Made by a program: the position numbers and the translations under genes. This document shows, one piece after another, positions 1 to 12,985 of a DNA stretch of 64,000 nt. The stretch covers positions 4,464,001 to 4,528,000 of the forward strand of contig CM024190.1 of assembly GCA_013433145.1 (NCBI GenBank), in the 5' to 3' direction. Source of the stretch: Ascaris suum. Lineage: Eukaryota > Nematoda > Chromadorea > Rhabditida > Ascarididae. How positions within the stretch are numbered: the stretch's first letter is position 1; each line of letters opens with the position of its first letter. Under the pieces are notes generated by a model. The model saw only the letters and a program-made list of their open reading frames with translations, ran no database searches and was not told where the DNA came from.

Positions 1-185
1 ATAGATGTTTGTTGTTTTTTGCACTTGACGGACCCTTCATGGGATCGGCTGTTTTGCCTCGCTACTTCTCATCAGTACTACTCACGTAAATACAGTTGAA
101 GTTTTTAGAGCGATCAGAGTTGGATGCGTTCGTTTCATAGCACAGTTTATTGCCTTTCATTGTGTGATGGTGAACTTAATTTCAG
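1..185 (+). other. Probable upstream exon/intron of the NHE8 gene, not resolved
   Basis: In NHE8 the segment before LFKHVDLRK is a Gly/Ser-rich membrane helix. One frame here reads FMGSAVLPRYFSS and ends before a possible GTACTA donor at phase 0. Another frame reads HGIGCFASLLLI. Neither matches the family well enough to choose. An indel in this short exon, or a different exon further upstream, is possible. The intron acceptor TTTCAG at 181-185 is clear. Confidence 0.35.
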
Positions 186-3100
186 CTCTTTAAACACGTG
201 GATCTCCGCAAAACGCCTTCTTTGGAGTTCGCTTTGCTCCTCGTGTTCGCTTATTTGCCTTATGGACTTGCAGAGGCCGTCTCTCTCTCAGGTTTTACTT
301 TTTTCGTCGTTGACTCTTGAGAGGTTTCCATGCGGAATTTATTCCTGCCATACCATTTTCATCACCATGAAGCTTATCCATTTCCAAATCTCCTTTCACA
401 CTTCTATAAATTAACAGATGTGAAAGCGTGTGTGTAAATTGTCTGCCAACGTAACTCGCTATGAACGAGATCGACCGTGGATGTAATATTTGTATCATTA
501 TATTTACAAGCGTATGATTTTGATTTCTTTCAGCTTATGACCTAGAAAACGTCTATTATGACCTAGTGGAGTATGCAGTTTAAGAGCACATCTAGTGCCA
601 GCCTCTTGGTGCACGTATCTGGCTGAGCGGCGTGAGATCGTTGTTAGCATGCGCAAAGTTTATGCTTGCCCAACTTTAATATTTGCTACACATTTTGAAG
701 TTCTTTTCCAGAATAGAAACTATATTGATGAGAAGGAAAATGAGAAATGATTGCACAGGTTGGCTCATTTTTACGGAAACGTTTGCACTAAATGTTAACA
801 TTAATAAAAAGCTGTATGAATTATATGGCATTCTTTATTGTTTAGCTTGAAATATTTCGTTTTCTTCCTGACCGGACATTAAAAGACGCTTAGCATTTTC
901 TCATTCAGGCATTATGGCGATATTGTTTTGCTCGATAACAATGTCACAATATACACACTTTAGTATTTCTCCGGTCACTCAGATTACCATGCAACAAACG
1001 TTTAGAACTATTGCCTTCGTTGCGGGTACGTTCTGTTTCCTTGCTGTGTCCCTTGCCTCCTGCTGTTATAATTTGTCGCTCGTTAACCTTAATGACTAAA
1101 GATGTCCAGAGTTTCTGAGAGTTTTTAGTGCGCTTTGGGCTTTCGCGTTAGGGCTTACAGTTCCAGGGTCGTTCTGAGACTCGGCGTTTGCTAACTCCAG
1201 CATTTACTGAATTAAAAGCGCGTTAAAGAGGGAAAAAAGTTTATGAGAAATGTCTTGCGCATTAAGGGATAGTCTGTAGTGATTTCCAAAAGAGAGTGAG
1301 ATGGGTTGACCTGATAACTGGAAAGGGAAAGCGCAAGTTTATCAAAAACTGGATAGGAACGTCCTGGTTTTGTTGATTTTACTGGAAAACGCATCGACAG
1401 TGTTTCTTTTTATAGGTGAATAGATGTTTGTTTGGTGAATATATTCTTTTCAGAGACATGTACTTTTGCCTACCTGGGTATGGCATTGTTCACTATAAAG
1501 CTAGTTTTTCATCCGACGTTTATACTTTGGAGCATAGTTAGTTAATCTTTTTTACTCTTCTTTTTTATTTGGTCATATTTCGTGATTTTAAAGTTTTCTT
1601 TCATTGACACGGCAAAAATTGGTCTATAATTGTGTTGATTGGCAAGTAAAACTATTACAGCCAAAATTGTTATGGCTATCTGAAATAGTTTCGCTTTCAT
1701 TCTAATTCTCCAAAAGTATTAGAAATTGCTTTCAAAAAATGCCTCCCGTTAAAGCGACTAACATAATTTTGTTCTCCACCACTACCATATTTAATTCATC
1801 GATTGCTTTAAGCCTTTTCATCGTTGTGAATATTCAACAGTGTTCCTCACTTCTTTTCTATTTTCTGTATTCTTTTTTGAATTCGGTGACGTTGATTTGA
1901 ATAAATTATTTCTGATTTTCTCTATTAGTCGATACTGTTGCATCTCGAATATCCCCATACGTTGACAATTGCTTGAAAACCATTACGAAATGTCAGTCAT
2001 CTTTTAGAATTGATTTTTCAACAAATTTTACTCAGTGTTGCCAGCACGTTATGTTGTTGATGAGGGGAGGGGAGGGCAAGCCGGGAAGCTGGGGGGAGGG
2101 CGCAGGAGGGAGGGAGCGCAACTTTTTACTTCTGTGGTTATTCTTTCGCAAGCACACTATTGCGAGCGATCTCGACTTCTCATCGTTGCGTATGCAATTT
2201 TACATGTTGATTACGGTTGCCCGTTAAAATGTGTCGTTTTATTTTTAACGGAAGCTGACATAAAAGTGCTATAGTGTGAGATGAAGCCGTAGATGCCTAC
2301 CTGTGTGTTAAAAAGATTTTCTTCGAATATGTCTGCCTCTATCTACTAATGTTGCTATTGCAAAGCATTATGGATTTGTTTAGTTGTTGTGCTTCATAAG
2401 CCGAGCGTTAAACGTGTTCCCGTTATCATTTCTCGTTAACCAATGTCGACAGGTGCAAATCTCGCTGAAGAATCAATTCATCATGTGGTTTAGCGGTGGG
2501 CAATTTCCTTTATTACTTTCACATTCGTTTTGATTTAAAAAATAAAAAAAAAAAAGAGAGATCTGAGCTTAAAGAGCCGATTGGACTAGTCTTTTCTCTT
2601 GTTCAGTATAATTTAAATATTACATGATGTAGTATTTGAACAGTATAACGTTTTTATCTTTTTTCCATATGCTTCTGTAATAGAACGCTTCTTCTCTTTC
2701 TCCCTGTAATGGAATCATATCTGCTTTAGGCATTTGTTTAGCGATGCAGCCTACTCGGATTCTTTAAAGTTTTTAAATAAAAAGAGAACTGTTCAATGTT
2801 TTTGGATTGTTGGAAGAGATTTTTCGTTATGTTATTGTTCGCTTGGATGGGGTAGAACTTATCATTAGTGTGGATGTGGGTTACTGAGTGCCGTTTTAGT
2901 CGTGTCGGACTCTGGGCTGCTGGGAAACTTTCGTCACCAATACTGCACTCGTAAAAACCGTCGACCACTTTGCTATATTTTCACGGGCTTTATCAGAACA
3001 AACAGTGATTGCACAAAGCTTTAAAAGGATTAACACCGTAATCATAGTGATCTCGTTAGCAGAATATAGTATAGACAAGATGTGGAATTCTCTGAGTTTT

Positions 3101-6100
3101 AGGCTTTCGGCGTATAATGGTAACAGTGCTGATTACCGGAAGCTAAATGAAATAAAATTGCCGTGATTGTTTAAGAGTGGTGTTTGTAGTAAAATTTTTG
3201 TGGAGACTAGAAATTGAAGCGGATTTTTCTCAGAGTCTCAGCTGATTGCTTGAAACAAGGAGCAAACAGTCATAATGTATGCGTTTCTCTGATATATGTG
3301 TTTCAAATTTTAAAAAGTTACCTATAAATCGCTATATCATTTCATTTTATTTCCATTATATTTTTTTCGTGCACCAGTAAAAACCTACCGATTTCAAGCT
3401 TCATGAAGTTTTTAGTCCCGTTAAAACTTCGAACAATTTAGCGAAGATTATAGGAATGAGAGGCGCGGTTGCGTTCGCGCTTGCTTTGCATATGTCGATC
3501 GAAAATGAGACAACCAAACGGATGCTGTTAACGACGACTCTATTCATCACACTTTTTACGATCGTTTTCCTCGGTGGTTCGACATTACCTCTTATGAAGG
3601 TTATACTCCCTTCAAGATTTCTTTCGCAGTTATTTTTTTTCAAGAACGATTAATCGCATTGATCTGAATTTACGCCCACTTTTGTAAGTAAAACCCACTC
3701 TTGAATAGAACCACCAAACGACATGGCGAATAGAGGGATCTCTTTTCCCCACTTAGAGGCCTTTGTGTCGAGCATTGCGAAAGGGTGAGTTTGCTTACTT
3801 CTGACCAGACAAGTGCAACAGTTTGGATTAGTGGGCATATGTTGCTTACTGGCGAACGTGAATTAAGAGTTGAGATCTGTAGATGTATCTTAAACTCAGG
3901 TTGATATGCTGCCTACCTCAGGTGGGATAAGTGAAGCTGTCAGCCTGAACGTTTATGAAAAGGCACGCTGAAGCCTCCGTTGCAGACAGAGTAAATGATA
4001 CATGTTTTTTCATGTTATACTCAGATTCTTCGCATCCGGAATGGATATGGGAAGAGATGCGTTTCTGTTACAGCAGACCTGTCCCAGTTGAAGCTAACAC
4101 TTTTCTTCAAGGCCGGAAGAACGAAAATGGTGATTTCAAGCGACTAAAGCATAGGCCTGAGACGAAAAAAAACTTCATATTTCAGTTAGGTTGAAATATT
4201 TGATTGTTTCGCACCTTACGTCCTTTCTGACAAGGCGGAAAGAGATAACCACTGATTTCATCTTCTACCCATCTCGTAGAGACCGATCTAGTCTACGCTG
4301 TTCAACGAACTATTGTGGTCGAGTAAAGAGGTTAGTAGGTGATACTGATGTAAAAACTCTAAGGAAATTGCGGCCTTACTTTTGCACCATTTAGCAAACT
4401 GACAAGAAATTTTAGATTCTTTACGAAGTATTTCCGGAACGTTCGGGTCCACAAAAGAAGAAAAGGTCTCGACGCCGTAGAGAACGGAAACGCAAGAAGT
4501 CGCCGGTGTTGTTGAGCAAGACGCAAGAAATGGTGAGCATTTACTGTTTTGGATTATTTTTTAAAAACAATTACTGTACCATGGTGTAGTTTCATTCTTT
4601 CCATTCATTTCAGAGAAATTTGAATTCTGATGCAAAGTACCGTCATGGTTTGCATCTTCGGCCACTAGGAAAGCCCTGCTATGTGATTGAGTTAGATGAT
4701 AACTTCGCAGTTACAAGAGGTGTTTCTTGCGAGGAGTCAGCAGATAATCCATATCACGTGTCCAAACTTCTCTCTCCTTCCTTTCATGCCAGTGCGTTCC
4801 AGCCTTTGAGGGTGTGTTCGAAATAATTTCCATAGATCTACGCAGAGATTCGAAGAAACTATTAAAAAGTTGAAGGAAGAAGGTTGTAGGACTTCATTCA
4901 AAAGAGGCGAAATTGCAAGACTAGCGGAACAGTACTGTTCAGGATTCACGAAACACACGCATGGTCGCAGGGCAGTTATTATCGATAGGATCAGCACAAT
5001 CATTCCGCACGTTGAACAGTTGGAGGTTGTTGAGAATAAATGAGGCGTAATCCGCGCAGGTTGCACAAGTCTTACTTAGAACGTTAACGCAATTGTCGAA
5101 TCCGCACTGACTTTTAGGGTCTTTCCAGCAGTCTTTGGTCACTGTGCTTAGATGTCGAGTCTAAAATATTTCGGCTGAGGTCACTCGCCTTTTCCTCAGC
5201 ATTTTTGGTTACTTTACCTGTCCTACCTTAAACCCATGGCTGAGCATCTAAAATTGAAATAAAATCTCTTCATGTCTAGAAATTTTCTGAACGTGAGGAA
5301 ATTTTCCTCCTGCTCTGTGAAGATCTTCTGCTTCCGAGAGGACTTTGTGTCCATCTCGTGCGCAACCACAAGTTCGTTGCATGCAGTTTGCAGTGAAATG
5401 CTTGAATGTGTTCAAGGTGTTTTTAATCGTTAAGCAGTCGAAGAAGAACAAAAATGGCGGTTCTCTAATCATCTCATGGTTTATATCACCCTCTTTCCAT
5501 TCTTGTATTACGACAATCCTGCAGAGGAGAAGAAAAGATAAATTAGCGAAATAAGGACTTGCAGTTCATTTTCGATCAATCGGAGCAGATGACGTCAGCA
5601 TCCGAAGACGTTAGCGCCAATTCACGGCGTCACGGCGTCATCGCTCAGCCGAATGTGGTGTCTCGGTTTAACGAGAGGTTCATGAAGCCACTCTTTGTGC
5701 GCCAATTCACCTCGCAGGTTATTTTCGCCTTTTTTTCGAATACTAGTGGGGCTTTCGCTCACTGGGTTGGATCCGATCGTACTGAGAGCTCCAATTCCGA
5801 GTGAAGATTTGAATTGCACACGGCCGGCCACCCTCTCCCCCCCCCCCCCCCGTGGTTCTCAAGCTGAGGCAGGTAAGAGGTAGATGCTAATTCAGGGGCC
5901 TTCAAGAAGTGGCACGCGATCAAAACGCAGAGGAAGGGCACGAATTGAAATTGTGGTAATTGCGCGCAAATATCGAATTCTGTGAAATGAGAAATCATTT
6001 AAAAAACACAATTTCTCGTTGCTCCATCCGGTTAGACGAGCGGATCATCGAAATTCATAGTTTCCAGCTGCCAGAAATTATTATTGTGTAATCTAAAAAG

Positions 6101-6577
6101 TTTTTAGAGCAATTGTTGCCGCAATTCGAACTCGCAGTATTGATGTAATTTTCGGCATTTTATAAAATTCAAATTCTGTGTTTACGTGGTGTTGAATGTC
6201 TATCAGAAACGTCACACTCGAATTTTTAGCAAAAATTATTGACTTATGAATTTCAGTGGAAAATATGGGTCGCCATACTTCCAGGAAATTAGGAAGGAAA
6301 CATCAATGTATGCATTCGCGCCTACCAGCAGTTAAGATACTCAATTTGAGTGTTATATATTCATGGCGCACTGTTTCGCGTGTTGTTTTCCTTTTTTCAC
6401 TGAGTTCTGCGAATTTTTAATTAACTGAAATAATTGCAGGAAATGATGGAAAATCGTATGAAGTTGCGAAGCGTTGCATGTGAAGTGCTGAACGAAAATC
6501 GGGGATTAGTAGAGGGCGGGGTTGACGAATCTTCCTCCGACGAGCTTTTCGGCGTCGCGACTGATCCACTACTGTGA
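186..6577 (+). CDS. nhx-8: NHE8-type Na+/H+ exchanger (SLC9A8 family), 5'-partial
   Basis: Electroneutral sodium/proton exchanger of the SLC9A8 branch, which in other animals acts in Golgi, endosomal and apical membranes to set luminal pH. Exons with matching phases: 186-291, 909-1025, 1454-1536, 2384-2495, 3454-3599, 4416-4532, 5565-5717 and 6440-6577 (TGA). About 320 residues are visible. They include the family signatures HVDLRKTPSLEF, SGIMAILFCSITMSQYTHF, SPVTQITMQQTFRTIAFVAE, MWFSGMRGAVAFALAL and FLGGSTLPLMK, then LLSKTQEM and the cytoplasmic tail with RFNERFMKPLFVRQFTSQ. This order matches the second half of NHE8: the last membrane helices and the C-tail. Two oddities stand out. The usual G-R-A of the helix reads S-R-A (exon 2384-2495), and a strongly basic stretch (KKKRSRRRRERKRKK) precedes SKTQEM. 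The N-terminal half lies before the window. A further exon probably lies in bases 1-85 but its frame is not clear. No frameshift was found. Confidence 0.94.
5837..5851 (+). repeat. Poly-C tract, 15 bases
   Basis: C run in the intron between NHE8 exons 5565-5717 and 6440-6577. Equivalent to a poly-G tract on the other strand. Confidence 0.9.
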
Positions 6578-6999
6578 TAGTACTAAACCGGTTAATATCG
6601 TATAAATGTGCTTTTGGGACTCTGCTGTACATGAATATGAGTCTACCATTAATTTGAACCATTGCCATTCTGTCAGTGAAAAGAAAAAGGGAGTTGTTAT
6701 GGACGTGTATAATTTGCACCTTTGTTATCAGTGACGCTTACAGTTTGCACGTTCCGCATCATATTTTTCAGAGGAAAGAAGAGCTCTTAGTCAGTTCAAT
6801 GTATCAAAGTCTCTCTAATTCCCACCAAGTATAACAAAATGATGACTATGGAAGTTTACTCAATTCCACTCGTCTGTTTAAATTGTTAAAATCGTTTCTG
6901 GCTTAATTAGGATTGCTTTAGTGTTCCACTCGTCTCAGGTTTTTCAGCATGCCCCTCAGCGCTAAATGATTGTCGTGAGCGTTGTACTTCTTATATTTT

Positions 7000-7005
7000 A
7001 ATAAA
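7000..7005 (+). terminator. Candidate polyadenylation signal of the NHE8 gene
   Basis: AATAAA lies 423 bases after the TGA at 6575-6577, in an AT-rich 3' flank, and is the first canonical signal noticed downstream of the gene. It is inferred from the motif and its position only. Confidence 0.4.
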
Positions 7006-7888
7006 TAACGGCGCTGAGTATGATGCGGTGTTTGTATGTGTGTGTGTGCTTTTTATAGCGGATACTGTGATTTGATTTCATTGCCCAGCATTAAAGGCGT
7101 TTCGATAAATACCTGTTGGCTGTTTACAATTTCAACGTTTATCATTAATCAGTGTCCTGTTATCTTTTATGCACCAACCTATGAGCTAATGCGACAGAGG
7201 TGTAGCAGTTGGTAAAAGTGTGAGATAATGCAAAGAAAATACGATCACAACCCTCATTTTGACCATCAACCATCATGTTAGGTTTACTAGTTTGCAAGTA
7301 CACCGATGTGTAATAATTTTGGACCGTATACCATATTAGACAAGCCGACCGGCTGATGTGAAACACAATGATCCCACCGGATGTGTTCTGTAGAATTTCG
7401 AGAGTAGCCGCATGGTATCTTTAGCATTCGATTCCGCATACTCCTTTTCCACGATTGATTTCGGTTAGCACGGGCTGACTACTGACATTACAGTCAGATT
7501 CCTATCGTAGCAGAAAACAACGTGCTGAAGAAGTCGAATGCGCTGTTTTTGCTTTAGAATTGACCTTCGTGGATAATATTCACTCACCCATACTAGTGTC
7601 CCCTTTCTATGCGCCAGCATCTCGTTTTCCTATCCTCTCATGGTGTGCATCATGGGGCACTAAGCGATTTCGTTTGGCTTTGCGGGGGCATCTCGAATAT
7701 GTGGTATCGCCCGTTATGTTTTAGCTATTCCAGGTTTTGAGTTCGTTTTTTGTCAGGTCTTTTGGAACTTGGCGTTGTGGATTTTATACTGATTTTCTCT
7801 TACCATCCCTGAAATATAATGGGCTTGAGTTTATCGCACCAAGTACCCATTTCAGTTCGGAGATCTTTTTCTCAGACTTCGGGTTCCG

Positions 7889-7912
7889 TTTTTTTTTTTT
7901 TTTTTTTTTTTT
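7889..7912 (+). repeat. Poly-T tract, 24 bases
   Basis: T run in intergenic DNA. It could be the reverse-oriented poly-A tail of an old retroelement, but no element body was recognised next to it. Confidence 0.85.
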
Positions 7913-10693
7913 GGCGAGAAACCACACGAAAAGTGCGAACGTTTTCAATTGAACGTGCACTAAAGACTTTGACAGTATGGTCTTGACAGGCTACATATTC
8001 GTCACGCTGTCCCAGTGTTGATAGCTTTTCAGTGGTTTGCGGCTCGGCTGCAGAAGTTTTGTTCCGATGCAGTTAGGTCCATCAGATACCCATACATGAT
8101 GAATTTGTAGTAAATTCTTTGCATGCATGTTGTAACTAGTTTCAGTGATCTAATTGAGGGTCGCATCGGTTTGCGTCAGTATTCAGGTCACTAGACGATC
8201 TGCTATAATGCTTTCGTTCGGATTTTACTGAGCTGTAGTAAAGATGTAAAAAGAAATCAACTCGGGCCGAGTGGTTTCCCACTAAAACGACTCAATCGAC
8301 TGAGAACAGTTAAAATACTTAGTGCTGATCTAAACACAATGTTTTTCTGTGGAATAAGAGGTGACTTAAAGCAGCAGTCATCTGATGAGGTTTCATTGGT
8401 GCAACACAGCGCAAATACGGTCTGATAATGCGGTCCTTTGTGGATTACGATCGTATTTTAATCTGTCAAATGAGGAAACCATGAAAGCAGCGATCAAGCG
8501 AGAGTTGTTTCGAACACTGTTGAATACCACGGCTGGAATTCGCTGCCTTGTGAAGTTAATGCTTCGCTTTGAAAGCATCTGCACATTTCGCCACCATCTC
8601 CAGTGAAGTTAACAGCATTACTGACGGAATCTGCAGTACAGCGATTGATACACATTTAAATTCTCCCGGTATATCGCCTATTTGTCTGTTTGATAGCTTC
8701 GACGCATGAGCGACAGAATTTCAGTGGTAAAATTTGCTAAGTGCAGTTTGGATAAAAGGTCAGGCCCAATTATCATTCTTACAGGTAACTCTTCATGTAA
8801 AATTATGAACATTTGAAACGCCATAAATTCTTTGCTAAATTTGTTCTGTAATTGGTCGAGGAAAGTCCAAAAACAAGTTAGGTATAATCTGCGGATTTGA
8901 ACGATGCAGTCTGCAAGAAAAGGACAAGCCAAGTTGCTTTTTACTCGATCATCTTCCATACGTGCTATGCACATTCAACGTGCGATAAATCTGCATGCGC
9001 AAATTCGTTCTACGAGCAATCGGGTATGTGACAACAACAAATTCATTTTGATGGCTGTCTCGGTTGTTTGCATATACGACTGCATATTAGGCGTTCCCAT
9101 GCTGTCTTTTTTAAAGAACTATTTACGCATGTTTTATTTGTTAGATTAATATGCAAAGAATGAAGATTGCCTTTTGAAATTTCATCGGAATCGCATCTCC
9201 TAGCCTAAAAATGTTCGTCAAATATCAGGAAACGTATATGTCGATAAATATAATAAATTAACAAAAGAGGCCTACTTTTACGGCAAAGCTCACAATTAAA
9301 CCACGTAGCTTCAACATATCATAACATCACTGTTACTCTGAATTCAATAGCAAAAATTTTATCCACATTATTAACTGAAGATTTTTGTGGAATCAGTCGA
9401 TCCATCATGGATGAAGTTTACAAAGGTGACAAGAGATCAGCAGCTTCAAATGCTTCTTCATTCGTTTGTTTTTCGAGTTGTGGATTTAGGAAAAAGTTTT
9501 CCACTCCGAAATTAATTGTCGCGGTTGACGAATTTGGTCCGTTTTTTTAAACTCATCGATTTGGTAATCTGTACCTTTTGCGAGCACGTTACGTTCTTTG
9601 AAATCCGTGGAGGGCAGAGGAACAGAAAATTTATAACTGACTTCTTCTGCCGGGTTCCTATTGTCAGTGGCAATCCATTTAGACGGCTTCCTCGACGCTC
9701 ATACTCGTTCCGACCGAAATTCCACATTCTCTGAGTACATCCATTAGAGAGTTGCCCTTTTTTGGCCATTATTTAGCGTACTTTACATGTTGCCTCATCA
9801 CACTGCTTGTGTGGCGGCGACCCCTCCACGGCCGTCGTTTTGAAGTTTTAGTGCTGAAAATCAGCTCGGTTATGCTTATTTCCACAATAATAAACCTTTT
9901 TTTAAAGTAAGAAGCTCATCTCGCAGCTAATTATATTTCTTGAGCAGTGAAATATTTCTGTTACGAGTATTGGCAATGGTGACGTTGAATTTGAAAATAT
10001 CGAAATATTAGTTGGCTCTATTCAAATCACGCATCGGTGCATCCTTTCCTAAATTTCGGCAGATTCTTGTGTAGAATTTTTCGCTTGTGACATTTCAGCT
10101 TTTTGCTCAATATTATTTCGGAGCGAAATTTGCAGATCGCTAATTTCCATAAATACCACCGAACACTTTTGCCGTGGAAAATCCATATTTGTGGGGCTGT
10201 AGTGTTGGAAAGGGCCAAATTTCGATGAAAAATGATCAGATTCACTGATATACTAGTTTTACTGCATCAGACCTGGAAGGCGCTGAAATGTTTGTATTTC
10301 CGGATCATTCTTTTTTCAAAATTTGAGGGTGGAGGAAAAGAGGGGGGGGGGTGAAGGTGGGAGTGATTGTAAGTGACTCGAATTGTAATTTTATAGTATC
10401 TATAACTATATTGACCTTTAGAAGTAATCGATGGCCGATTGTAATCTTTAGTACATTGGGATGGGGGAATATTATTGATAATGCGAAGCTGCATTTTCGA
10501 CTGGATTTCAGCCATATCGATCTCAACGTTTTATAGTGCTTCTAGGAATTTGATGTCGACTTCTTCAAGTGCGTAAGAATTTGGAAAAACGGTAGCATGA
10601 CAACGAGTTCGTGGCTCATCAGTTAAAAACTTCATCGATTTGTAGGCAGTTATGGACTGCTTTCTTGTAGGCTAAACGTTTGTTCTTTTTTCT

Positions 10694-10722
10694 CGAGAGA
10701 GAGAGCGAGAGAGAGAGAGAGA
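10694..10722 (+). repeat. (GA)n simple repeat
   Basis: GA dinucleotide tract with one C interruption (GAGAGAGAGCGAGAGAG...). Intergenic. Confidence 0.9.
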
Positions 10723-12266
10723 TGTTCCTAGCGTGGGTGAGACAGAGAATGTGCTGCACGCAAATTTGCTGCATAGATTCCGGACAGTTGTTTAGTTAGT
10801 GTGACACTGCAACAAGCTCATTCAGTATGGGTTTTCGGATCTCAACATATACAGCAATGGAAAGCCAATTGATTCAAGTAAAAAAGACCTAGTACCGATT
10901 GCTGTCACAGTTTCGCTGGTGAATGGAGTTCGAGATCTAGCACATGTCGCGTTGAAGGATTAGTGTGAGTTTCATTCTTCTCTAAACCATCACATGCCGC
11001 AGAGGGTGCGTTCTGGATGACTGGGGCTAGTATGAAGCCTGAATCGAGGTCGGAAAAGAGACCGGAAATGCAGATTTCCATTCCCATCCCCGATTTTTTG
11101 GGGGATTTTGGCCGCCAGGGAAATGTTTCATTTTTTGATGCCCTCAAAACCTGCATCTGCGAAAAAGTTTCTTTTCTGAGACAATTTAACGCGACTGCCT
11201 CAGGCTGTTCGGGGCAATTTGGAAATGGAATGCTCGAGAAGAACCCTCGCTTACAGCGTGTGCTTCTGCACACTTAAGAAAAGCAAACAAGCATCTTCAG
11301 TTTACGCTGAGAACAACCGGGTGTAGGCTGCAGTGTGTCTAGGCGCGTACTTTGCACCGTATCTGGTGTGCATACTGTGGCCCACAATACCGAACGAATA
11401 TTAGATGTTTTATTGCTCATGTGGATTATCCTTTATATTAATTGTTCTATGCATTTCTTTGTTCTTATATTGTATAGCCGATGTTTAGACAGGATGCTTT
11501 AGCCGTGTCCTTATTTTGGGCGTTGCTGCAACAATGTGCTGGTCTTTGTTGGAGGTTTGACAGTAAACGGCAGACCACAGCTTGGATCTGTGTTGCTTCC
11601 TCATTTTTGCCTCTTCTCACCTACCTTATTATTACCTATTCTTTAATCATTTGATCTTGTTGAAAGGTATGGAAAACGTTAAGCGGGAAGTGTTGCGTGC
11701 CTGGAGAGTGTTTCTTATATCTGTTTTGATCATTGCTTACGCAGAATTATGACTCTTGCTAATGAAAGCGGATGAAGTCTGTGTTGGACAATTTTTTACT
11801 GAAAGTACGATTCCTTTAAAAGATACGAGGAGCAAGCTTTTTTCTTACTACTTGACACCTTGTCTTCACTATGAATTTGTCAATAATAACATTGAGGCAA
11901 CGACCTATAAGAAACTGAATTGTGAGATATCAGATTCGTTTCCCTCATTTCTCTATATTACGCGCAATTTCTAGTATTGAAGAGTGCGGAGTTGTTATTC
12001 CTGTCCTTAGGCAAATCTTTGTCACAAGTGGAGGTTTTCATAGAAATTTTTGGAAAGTAGTACCAATTTGCAGATATTCACTTTCCCTTAAATTCTTTCA
12101 ATGAACTCACCAATTAGGACGCAAATAGCTTCCACCAGCATTGTCATTTGATGATGTTGGACGGCGCAAATGCAAGTTCGTTGTGCAGTGAATAATTGTG
12201 GAGTGAACGTGTGTAACTGTGTTTATTTCTGTGCTGATCATTACTTCTTTCCGTGCAGTTTCTCGT

Positions 12267-12298
12267 TCACCTTCGCTTTCGACATCTCTCGAATGCGT
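12267..12298 (-). CDS. Tentative last exon of the RSPH3-like gene
   Basis: A polypyrimidine-poor but usable acceptor (TTTTTGCTCAAACAG) is followed by AC GCA TTC ... TGA. It joins in phase to the exon ending at 12986 (CTT GAT GAC G), which would add DAFERCRKRR and a stop. The family continues after this point with a short basic helix (VVEKRL in human RSPH3), so length and charge fit. With ten residues the match could be chance. Confidence 0.25.
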
Positions 12299-12985
12299 CT
12301 GTTTGAGCAAAAATACGCTGAAATTAATCTCATTATTTGGCGAAATCTACCAGCGTGTAATGCGAGTATAGAAACACTCTTTGAAAACAGCTTCACATTT
12401 CAATTCTGCAACATTCCAGTTCATGAGCTTCGTCAATTCGAAGTTGCGATAATGAGAAGCGTAATTTAAATTTCGAAACGAAATAATAAACAAGCTCACA
12501 GACAGGGTCGCAAAGCAGAGACGCTATTGCTTAGTACGGCTAACGTTTGTATCAGTGCCACACGGTGTGTCATTTTTCCAGCTTGTTCAACGCAGAACCT
12601 CACTTGTCATCGTCTGATAGACTGGCGATTAAGGGCAGATATTTGTGAAGACGTGCAGGTGATTTCAACTGCAGAAATTGGAGCACTATGGATGGGAATA
12701 TATGGTGGAGGAGAGGGGAAGGACTTACTCTTCGCTGTAGTGCTGGAAGGGTGGAAATTGTAAAAAAGGGAGAGTGATTGCTTCGTGTCACGAACACAGC
12801 TCGCTTAAGTAGTTATTTCGGAGTACTGAATTCTGGGAAACACATACGCAGTAGGTTCGATCGAGCCTCTTCTAAATGTTCATTGCCACGATAGCATATT
12901 TCAAAAAACGCATCCGCATAGGCGAGGGAATGGTATATTGTTAGGAATGTAAAGTCGAAAATGGGCTGAGATGAAAGAAACTCAC

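Larger units (their letters stand above)
7010..12260. other. Intergenic stretch without a recognisable gene
   Basis: No reading frame here has a conserved motif joined to sensible splice sites. It contains a 24-base T run at 7889-7912, a GA-rich simple repeat near 10694-10722 and short poly-G at about 10341. The segment 10905-11277 is open on both strands (122 codons on -, 86 on +), but neither product is recognised. Long 3' untranslated sequence of the flanking genes could also lie here. Confidence 0.5.

Noticed and set aside
3955..4394. Open frames between NHE8 exons
   Set aside because: They lie inside an intron of the exchanger and do not match the family. The next real exon starts at 4416 in phase 0.
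4620..4826. 68-codon plus-strand frame after the SKTQEM exon
   Set aside because: It could be read as an extra exon, but the tail continues directly and in phase at 5565 with family-like residues.
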